In this document: one piece after another, positions 23,252-28,884 of the stretch | Layout of the letters: each line of letters opens with the position of its first letter | How positions within the stretch are numbered: position 1 is the first letter of the stretch | Origin: Pseudomonadota bacterium | Lineage (GTDB): Bacteria > Pseudomonadota > Alphaproteobacteria > Rhizobiales > Hyphomicrobiaceae | DNA: 28,884 bases | NCBI GenBank assembly: GCA_023412745.1 | Contig: JAEZBZ010000110.1 | Location: forward strand, 1-28,884 | Reading direction: 5' to 3' | Notes under the pieces: model-generated | Seen by the model: the letters and a program-made list of their open reading frames with translations, nothing else | What the model was told of the DNA's origin: nothing | The model's database searches: none | Program-made: the position numbers and the translations under genes

Positions 23252-24562
23252 ATGCAATTGGAAATGGTCGAGGTCGCTCTGGCGCTGCTGGCGGTTCTGG
23301 CGGCTTCGCTGGTCCTGGGCGTGTGGGTCGGTCTGGCGCTGGTGTTGAGTGGCTTCGCCGCGATGATGTTTGTGACGAACGTGCCCATCGGCGCCGTTCT
23401 CGCGACGACGATCTGGAGCGCGAGTGCATCCTGGCCCCTCGCCGCGTTGCCGCTGTTTATCTGGATGGGCGAAATCCTGTTCAGAACCCGACTGTCCGAG
23501 GAGCTGTTCCGCGGGATCGCACCATGGGTCGGTTGGCTTCCCGGACGCCTGGTGCACGTGAACGTCATTGGTTGCGGAATTTTCGGCATGGTGTCGGGAT
23601 CATCCGCTGCAACCTGCGCGACCGTCGGCAAGATTGCGATTCCTGAGCTGTCGAAGCGCGGCTACGACGACAAGATCGTGATTGGGTCCCTTGCCGGATC
23701 GGGAACGCTTGGGCTTATGATCCCACCGTCGATCACCATGATCGTGTATGCGGTGCAGGCCGAGGTCTCGCTGATCCAGATGTTCCTGGCCGGGTTTCTG
23801 CCCGGTATGGTCGTGATGCTCCTGTACTCTGGCTATATCGCGGGCTGGTCGTTACTGAACCTCGACAAGCAGCCACCGCCGGAACCTAGGCTGAGCTTCC
23901 GCGAGTCGCTGAAGGAATCGGCGAATCTCATCCCGACGCTGCTGCTGATCGTTTTCGTGTTCGTGATGCTCATCTCGGGCAGTGCGACCGTCACGGAATG
24001 CGCGGCGTGGGGCGTGATCGGGGCGCTCGGCATCGCCTGGTGGCAGGGATCTCTGACGCGGCAGTCGTTCTGGGCCAGCGTCATGGGCGCGACTCGCACG
24101 ACGGCGATGATCATGCTCATTCTCGGCGGCGCCGCGTTCATGTCGGCCGCCATGGCGTACACGCAGATTCCGGCGGCAATTGCCGAATGGGTCGCGGGCC
24201 TCAATCTCGGTGCGGCCACGCTTATCGCGTGCCTGACCGTACTTTACATCGTTCTAGGCATGTTCCTGGACGGTATCTCGATGATCGTACTGACAATGGC
24301 GATTGTCCTGCCGTTGGTTCAGAAAGCCGGGTTCGATCTGATCTGGTTCGGCATCTTTATCGTGCTCGTCGTGGAAATGGGACAGGTGACGCCGCCAGTC
24401 GGATTCAATCTGTTCGTCCTTCAATCCATGAGCGGCCGGGATAGCTGGGCTGTAGCCTCCGCAGCGCTGCCGTTCTTCTTCATGCTTATTTTGGCTGTCG
24501 CTATCATCACGGCATTTCCGCAGATCGCTCTGTTCTTGCCGCGATTGGTGTTTCCGGTTTGA
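23252..24562 (+). CDS. TRAP transporter large membrane subunit (DctM)
   Basis: A 436-residue, highly hydrophobic membrane protein, the size of DctM subunits. Landmarks include 'PLFIWMGEILFRTRLSEELF', 'SGSSAATCATVGKIAIPEL' and 'GSLAGSGTLGLMIPPSITMI', which are conserved in the family and include the motifs around the Na+ and substrate sites. The C-terminal half repeats this pattern ('LDGISMIVLTMAIVLPLV', 'GQVTPPVGFNLFVLQSM'), as expected for the two inverted-repeat halves. It forms the transport channel and works with DctQ and the periplasmic DctP. It follows dctQ by two bases, and dctP starts 40 bases downstream. Confidence 0.95.
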   Translation: MQLEMVEVALALLAVLAASLVLGVWVGLALVLSGFAAMMFVTNVPIGAVLATTIWSASASWPLAALPLFIWMGEILFRTRLSEELFRGIAPWVGWLPGRLVHVNVIGCGIFGMVSGSSAATCATVGKIAIPELSKRGYDDKIVIGSLAGSGTLGLMIPPSITMIVYAVQAEVSLIQMFLAGFLPGMVVMLLYSGYIAGWSLLNLDKQPPPEPRLSFRESLKESANLIPTLLLIVFVFVMLISGSATVTECAAWGVIGALGIAWWQGSLTRQSFWASVMGATRTTAMIMLILGGAAFMSAAMAYTQIPAAIAEWVAGLNLGAATLIACLTVLYIVLGMFLDGISMIVLTMAIVLPLVQKAGFDLIWFGIFIVLVVEMGQVTPPVGFNLFVLQSMSGRDSWAVASAALPFFFMLILAVAIITAFPQIALFLPRLVFPV

Positions 24563-24602
24563 AAGTGTTTGACGATACGTAAAGCGAAAGGGAGTTGGAC
24601 GA

Positions 24603-25589
24603 ATGACAATATGGTTGAAAACGATGACGGCGGCTGTCGCTGCTGTCGTCGGGACAATGGCTTTCACTGCGTCTGGTAGTGCCCAGACGAAGTGGAATCT
24701 GCCGGCTGCTTATCCGGCCACGAACTATCATACGGAAAATCTGATCTGGTTTGCCGAAGAAGTGAAGAAGGCGACCGGCGGCAAGCTGGAAATCACCGTG
24801 CATCCTGGCGCATCCTTGTTCAAGGCACCGGAAATCAAGCGCGCAGTCGCGACCGGCCAGGCGCAGATCGGCGAAGTGCTGATTTCGATCCACGAGAACG
24901 AGGATCCCGTTTTCGGTCTCGACACCATCCCGTTTCTTGCATCGAGCTACGCCGACGCTAAGAAGCTTTGGGACGCTCAGAAGCCGGCTTTCTCCAAGAA
25001 GCTCGGTTCACAGAGCATGATCCTGCTGTACTCCGTGCCGTGGGGACCGCAGGGCATTTATGCCAAGAAGGACATAAAAACCGTCGACGACATGAAGGGC
25101 CTTAGGATGCGGGCCTATAATGTCGGCACGACCCGCATCGCGGAACTTGTTGGCGCTCAGCCGGTCACGGTCCAGGCCGCTGAACTGCCGCAAGCGCTGG
25201 CGACCGGCACGGTCAACGCGTTCATGACCTCGGGCTCCACCGGCTACGACAGCAAGGTGTGGGAGACGATGTCCCATTGGTACGACACGCAGGCCTGGAT
25301 TCCGAAAAACGTCATCTTCGTCAACAAGGGCGCATTCGATGCTCTGCCGAAGGATCAGCAGGATGCCGTTCTCAAGGCCGCCGCGGCAGCCGAGGAACGC
25401 GGCTGGAAAATCGCCCCTGAAAAGGCTCAGTGGTACATCGACGAGTTGAAAGCAAAGGGAATGAAAGTCGAACCGCCAGGGGCGGAGCTCAAGGCCGGCC
25501 TCACCAAGATCGGCGAGCAACTCACGGCTGACTGGCTCAAGAAAGCCGGCGCCGACGGCCAAGCTGTCGTCGACGCTTACAAGAAGTAG
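24603..25589 (+). CDS. TRAP transporter substrate-binding protein (DctP family)
   Basis: A 328-residue periplasmic binding protein. A signal peptide is clear: a short N-terminal positive stretch, a hydrophobic run, then 'ASGSAQ' near residue 26 as the likely cleavage site. The mature part has 'EEVKKATGGKLEITVHPG', 'GLDTIPFLASSYADAKKLW' and 'DDMKGLRMRAYN', whose Arg170 matches the conserved arginine that binds substrate carboxylates in DctP proteins. AGGGAG lies a few bases upstream of the ATG. The order Q-M-P is reversed from the common P-Q-M. It is followed by a hairpin at 25604-25633. The cargo is probably an organic acid with a carboxylate; the neighbouring oxoprolinase makes 5-oxoproline-like compounds a candidate. 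Confidence 0.93.
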   Translation: MTIWLKTMTAAVAAVVGTMAFTASGSAQTKWNLPAAYPATNYHTENLIWFAEEVKKATGGKLEITVHPGASLFKAPEIKRAVATGQAQIGEVLISIHENEDPVFGLDTIPFLASSYADAKKLWDAQKPAFSKKLGSQSMILLYSVPWGPQGIYAKKDIKTVDDMKGLRMRAYNVGTTRIAELVGAQPVTVQAAELPQALATGTVNAFMTSGSTGYDSKVWETMSHWYDTQAWIPKNVIFVNKGAFDALPKDQQDAVLKAAAAAEERGWKIAPEKAQWYIDELKAKGMKVEPPGAELKAGLTKIGEQLTADWLKKAGADGQAVVDAYKK

Positions 25590-25603
25590 GTTCTTTCGCA
25601 CAC

Positions 25604-25633
25604 GGGTGTCGGACTGCATGCGGTCCGGCACCC
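25604..25633. terminator. Hairpin after the TRAP operon
   Basis: GGGTGTCGGAC (25604-25614) pairs with GTCCGGCACCC (25623-25633), 11 pairs including one G-U, loop of 8. It begins 15 bases after the dctP stop and lies before the end of the convergent small ORF. There is no T-run after it, so it is probably a weak or Rho-assisted terminator. Confidence 0.6.
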
Positions 25634-25669
25634 CATCTTCCACCAGCGCAGGCTGCCTGACGCAGCTGA

Positions 25670-25810
25670 TCACATGTTTGCCGCGCTGGCAGTGGCGACG
25701 GATTGCGTCGCAGCAGGCGTATCGCCAGCTTCTTCGATATCGGTCTTCGCCATTCCTGCAGAAACTGCAATCATGAAAATGGCGGCGAATACGTAGTAGA
25801 GCGTCCTCAC
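25670..25810 (-). CDS. Small putative membrane protein, 46 residues
   Basis: A short frame starting with GTG at 25810, with GGAGGA about eight bases upstream, a strong ribosome binding site. It reads 'MRTLYYVFAAIFMIAVSAGM' in its first 20 residues, a hydrophobic helix that could be a membrane anchor or signal, followed by a polar Ala/Thr-rich tail 'AKTDIEEAGDTPAATQ...'. No family is recognised. It lies on the minus strand, convergent with dctP and divergent from the J-domain gene. Its size puts it below usual gene-calling limits. Confidence 0.5.
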   Translation of the reverse strand: MRTLYYVFAAIFMIAVSAGMAKTDIEEAGDTPAATQSVATASAANM

Positions 25811-26005
25811 GGTCCGTTCCTCCGTAGCCTGATCCGCTTTGGATTCTTATTTTGTTGACCTAGCACGAGCCGTCCGAAATTCGGCAAAAGAATGGTCAAG
25901 GTGTGGGAATTATGGGCAGAAGTGTGGCAATAGCGTTACCGCAGCGTGTGGTGTACTGCCCAAGCTGCTTCAATGCTGCCGTTTTTGCAGGTAAATCAAG
26001 CGCGC

Positions 26006-26716
26006 ATGCCCTGGAAAACCATCACGCAAGCCATGGGATTTGGCGAACGCGGCGCTGTGCGCTCGGTCCTGGCGAATTTGTGCGCAGGGCTCGGTCTCGA
26101 ACGGCTGTCGTCGCGCGCCACCAGTCAGCGCTCGAGCGTTGCGTTCACCGTCGCGGTTATCAGCTTGTGCGCAAAGCTGTCAAAAGCTGACGGCGTTTCC
26201 ACTGCGCTCGAAGCGCGCGCGTTCGAGCAGGTATTTCATGTGCCGCCCGAGGAAGAAGCCAACGTCGAGCGCCTGTATGACATCGCCAAGCAGGATGTTG
26301 CCGGCTACGACGCTTATGCGGACAAAGTTGCGCGGCTGTTGGCGGACGAACCGCATCTGAAGCGGGACGTGCTCGAAGCGCTGTTTCATATCGCGGCTGC
26401 GGATGGCGTGTTCCACGGTGCCGAAGACATCTACCTGCGCGATGTCGCGCGGCGGTTTGGCTGCTCGGAGATGGAATATCGTGCGATCCGTGCGATGTTC
26501 GTGCGCGACCCCGACGATCCTTATACGGTTCTCGGCATCGCGCCGGATATGGCGGATGACGCGTTGAAAGCGCATTATCGCCGCCTGGTGCGGGATAACC
26601 ATCCCGACGCGCTGCTGGCGCACGGTGTGCCCGAGGAATTCATTGATGTCGCCAATCGTAAGCTGGCTGCGTTGAACGCGGCCTACGATCAGATCGCCAA
26701 GGAGCGCGGGTTGTGA
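26006..26716 (+). CDS. TerB-like and J-domain protein (DjlA-like)
   Basis: A 236-residue protein with an alpha-helical TerB-like domain (about 45-165, 'VAFTVAVISLCAKLSKADGV', 'LFHIAAADGVFHGAEDIYLRD') and a C-terminal DnaJ domain (about 170-236), whose HPD motif 'DNHPD' has its His at residue 199. The J-domain would recruit and stimulate DnaK; TerB-type domains bind metals or membranes in related DjlA proteins. The N-terminus (MPWKTITQAMGFGE...) lacks the glycine-rich membrane anchor seen in many DjlA proteins, so it may be cytoplasmic. The ATG at 26006 is my choice; upstream ATG/GTG codons at 25973 and 25946 are possible. It overlaps the amidase gene by four bases. Confidence 0.8.
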   Translation: MPWKTITQAMGFGERGAVRSVLANLCAGLGLERLSSRATSQRSSVAFTVAVISLCAKLSKADGVSTALEARAFEQVFHVPPEEEANVERLYDIAKQDVAGYDAYADKVARLLADEPHLKRDVLEALFHIAAADGVFHGAEDIYLRDVARRFGCSEMEYRAIRAMFVRDPDDPYTVLGIAPDMADDALKAHYRRLVRDNHPDALLAHGVPEEFIDVANRKLAALNAAYDQIAKERGL

Positions 26717-27480
26717 GCCTGAAAGCCGATAGTGCGCTGGTTTCGGAACTGGTGGAATCGCTGAACTGCGAGCCGCGCCGCTGCAACGCGCCCGACATGC
26801 TGCTGCTGCACTACACAGGACTTCAGAGCTGCGCCAAAGCGATCGATTGGCTGGCACGGCCGGAAAGTAAGGTGTCATGCCACTACGTCATCGATGTCGA
26901 TGGCCGGATTGTTCAGATGGTGTCGGAATCCATGCGCGCCTGGCACGCAGGTTTGTCGAAATGGGCGGGTGAAACCGACACCAATTCCCGCTCGATCGGC
27001 ATCGAGATTCACAACCCAGGCCATGATCTGGGGTATCCGGCGTTTCCGGAAGCGCAGATGGGCGCGGTGATCGCGCTGTCGAAAGACATCATCGCGCGTC
27101 ACGCGATCCGGCCTGAGCGCATTCTTGCCCATTCCGACGTCGCGCCGGTACGCAAGATGGATCCCGGTGAGAAGTTCGATTGGGCGAGGCTGGCGCGTGC
27201 CGGCATCGGCCACTGGGTCGAACCGGCGCCCGTTGACAAGGCCGACCGCGGAATGGGGATCGGATATGGCGGCGATCTCATTTCGGAGCTGCAGGAGTTG
27301 TTTGCGCGCTACGGTTATGACGTCGAAGCGACCGGAGAGTTCGAGGAGAAAACGCACTTCGTCGTAAAGGCGTTCCAGCGTCATTTCCGTCCCGCGCGCG
27401 TCGATGGCCGCATCGATCAGTCGACCATCACTACCTTGGAGAATTTGCTGGCGGCGCTTCCGGGCGCGCGCGCGGTTTGA
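26713..27480 (+). CDS. N-acetylmuramoyl-L-alanine amidase with peptidoglycan-binding domain
   Basis: A 255-residue amidase of the AmpD/AmiD (amidase_2) type with a C-terminal peptidoglycan-binding domain (about residues 188-255, 'LISELQELFARYGYDV...'). It should cleave the bond between N-acetylmuramic acid and L-alanine in peptidoglycan or anhydro-muropeptides. The zinc ligands are visible: His33 ('LLHYTG'), His140 and Asp150 ('AHSDVAP', 'KMDPGEKFDW'). The spacing matches AmpD (His34, His154, Asp164 in E. coli). There is no signal peptide, so it may be cytoplasmic. GTG at 26713 overlaps the J-domain gene stop as GTGA, suggesting translational coupling. Confidence 0.93.
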   Translation: MSLKADSALVSELVESLNCEPRRCNAPDMLLLHYTGLQSCAKAIDWLARPESKVSCHYVIDVDGRIVQMVSESMRAWHAGLSKWAGETDTNSRSIGIEIHNPGHDLGYPAFPEAQMGAVIALSKDIIARHAIRPERILAHSDVAPVRKMDPGEKFDWARLARAGIGHWVEPAPVDKADRGMGIGYGGDLISELQELFARYGYDVEATGEFEEKTHFVVKAFQRHFRPARVDGRIDQSTITTLENLLAALPGARAV

Positions 27481-27556
27481 CCCCCAAAATCAGCTTGCGG
27501 TCTCAGCGTGCTTGGCGCTGTCACGGCAATGATGCATCAGTTGCGGAGTGCAAAGC

Positions 27557-28498
27557 GTGACGCAGCGCGTTGATCCCCCACTGGCTGCTTTGCGGCCGCT
27601 GACCGGCGGGGCGATTGTGATCATCGTTGCGTGCTGCATGTGCTGGGGCGTAAGCCAGGCCGCGGTCAAAACCGCTAACGCTGGCATCCCGCCGTTGCTG
27701 CAAGCCGGGCTGCGCTCGACGCTCGCGGGACTGCTGGTCTACGCCTGGGCGATGTTTCGCGGCATTCCACTGTTCGAGCGTGACGGTACGCTGCGTGCCG
27801 GCTTGGTCATCGGCATCAGCTTTGCTGTCAATTTCATGCTGGCCTATCCGGGGCTGCAGTACACGACGGCGTCGCGCGGCGTGCTGTTCATCTACGCCAT
27901 GCCGTTCTTCGTGGCCGTCGGCGCGCACTACTTCATTCCGGGTGACAGGCTGACGGTGCTCAAGGTCGCGGGGCTGGTCGCGGCATTCGTCGGCCTGGCG
28001 TTGGCACTGGGCGAGGGGCTGACCTCCGGCGCATTATCCGAAACAAGCACACTGCTCGGCGACCTGATGTGCCTCGCCTCGGCGGCGGGCTGGGGGCTGA
28101 GCACGCTTCTGATGCGCACGACGCGGCTGCGTTATGCGCCAGCCGAAAAGACGCTGCTCTATCAGCTCGCGTTTTCCGCGCCGATCCTGGCGGTCGGGTC
28201 GCTGCTGATCGGGGAAGGGCCGCCAGCGTTTTCCGATCCGATTGTCGTGGCGAGCTTCGCCTATACGGTCGTGGTGGTGGCGTTCATCAGCTACATCACG
28301 TGGGTCTGGCTTTTGTCGCGACATCCGGCGTCGGCGGTGACCTCATTCACCTTCCTTGCCCCGATTTTCGGCGTCATCGGCGGTGCGGTGCTGCTCGGCG
28401 AAACGATTTCGCTGCGTACGTGGGTGGCTCTGGGCTTGGTGGCGCTTGGGATTGCCTTGGTCAACAAACCGGTGCGCGCCACAGCCGCCAAGCCTTGA
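27557..28498 (+). CDS. DMT/EamA-family transporter
   Basis: A 313-residue inner-membrane protein with about ten predicted helices in two EamA-type halves. Typical segments are 'MCWGVSQAAVKTANAGIPPL' in the first helix pair, 'LQYTTASRGVLFIYAMPFFV', and at the end 'TFLAPIFGVIGGAVLLGE', which is the classic closing motif of the family. Members export metabolites or amino acids, but specificity cannot be read. The GTG at 27557 was chosen over the GTG at 27548 because GGAG lies eight bases upstream of it. The stop codon overlaps the -35 of the rnpB promoter. Confidence 0.9.
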   Translation: MTQRVDPPLAALRPLTGGAIVIIVACCMCWGVSQAAVKTANAGIPPLLQAGLRSTLAGLLVYAWAMFRGIPLFERDGTLRAGLVIGISFAVNFMLAYPGLQYTTASRGVLFIYAMPFFVAVGAHYFIPGDRLTVLKVAGLVAAFVGLALALGEGLTSGALSETSTLLGDLMCLASAAGWGLSTLLMRTTRLRYAPAEKTLLYQLAFSAPILAVGSLLIGEGPPAFSDPIVVASFAYTVVVVAFISYITWVWLLSRHPASAVTSFTFLAPIFGVIGGAVLLGETISLRTWVALGLVALGIALVNKPVRATAAKP

Positions 28499-28523
28499 CG
28501 GATGCCTCCGCGCTGACCTTATT
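28495..28523 (+). promoter_or_regulatory. Predicted rnpB promoter
   Basis: TTGACG (28495-28500), preceded by CC, followed after 17 bases by CTTATT (28518-28523), resembling the rhizobial CTTGAC-N17-CTATAT pattern. The expected start near 28530 coincides with the inferred 5' end of the RNase P RNA. The -35 overlaps the last codon and the stop of the DMT gene. Confidence 0.6.
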
Positions 28524-28529
28524 AGCTGC

Positions 28530-28884
<355 letters not shown>

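Noticed and set aside
25874..25884. Palindrome CCGAAATTCGG between the small ORF and the J-domain gene
   Set aside because: Only 5-bp arms; no promoter or regulator next to it that would make it meaningful.

Overview
The window looks like the chromosome of a high-GC alphaproteobacterium, probably of the Rhizobiales (Bradyrhizobium/Xanthobacter-like). Three things point there: a sigma-EcfG type promoter (GGAAC-N16-CGTT) in front of a trehalose operon, an alphaproteobacterial-looking RNase P RNA at the right edge, and the mix of amino-acid/carboxylate transporters with an HWE-family histidine kinase. No transposase, phage gene, tRNA or CRISPR array was seen. It reads as ordinary chromosomal metabolic gene content, densely packed, with many 1-22 nt gene overlaps.

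Layout. (1) 1-4922, plus strand: the end of a polyamine/amino-acid type ABC ATPase, a fused two-domain ABC permease, a DadA-like FAD amino-acid dehydrogenase and a CaiC-like acyl-CoA ligase: an uptake and catabolism operon that enters from the left. (2) 4909-11909, minus strand and convergent with it: an HWE sensor kinase followed by a three-part flavo-iron-sulfur dehydrogenase (small 2Fe-2S protein, NAD/FAD subunit with a C-terminal 2Fe-2S domain, DAO-type FAD subunit), a Rossmann-fold protein and a BenE-type transporter. The substrate is not evident. (3) 12057-15993, minus strand: otsB, a GH15 glucoamylase/trehalase-like gene and otsA, all overlapping, behind the EcfG promoter. (4) 15994-16444: an intergenic region holding the EcfG promoter on the minus strand and, on the plus strand, a candidate structured small RNA or attenuator, ahead of a PaiB-like FMN-binding regulator. 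(5) 17108-18108: a GNAT acetyltransferase and a RidA-like protein. (6) 18171-25589: a fused hydantoinase/5-oxoprolinase on the minus strand, divergent from a MarR-like regulator and a TRAP transporter operon (Q-M-P order), with a perfect palindrome in the divergent promoter and a structured leader before the TRAP genes. (7) 25670-28884: a tiny membrane ORF, a TerB/J-domain protein overlapping an AmpD-like amidase, a DMT exporter, and rnpB running off the right edge.

The most interesting item is the plus-strand segment 16251-16390. A predicted promoter, a 12-13 bp long-range stem starting at the predicted transcription start, and a strong intrinsic terminator with a T5 tract line up as an RNA of about 140 nt. 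It could equally be an attenuated leader with a 28-codon leaderless ORF. All functional calls are from reading the sequence; no database search was run.
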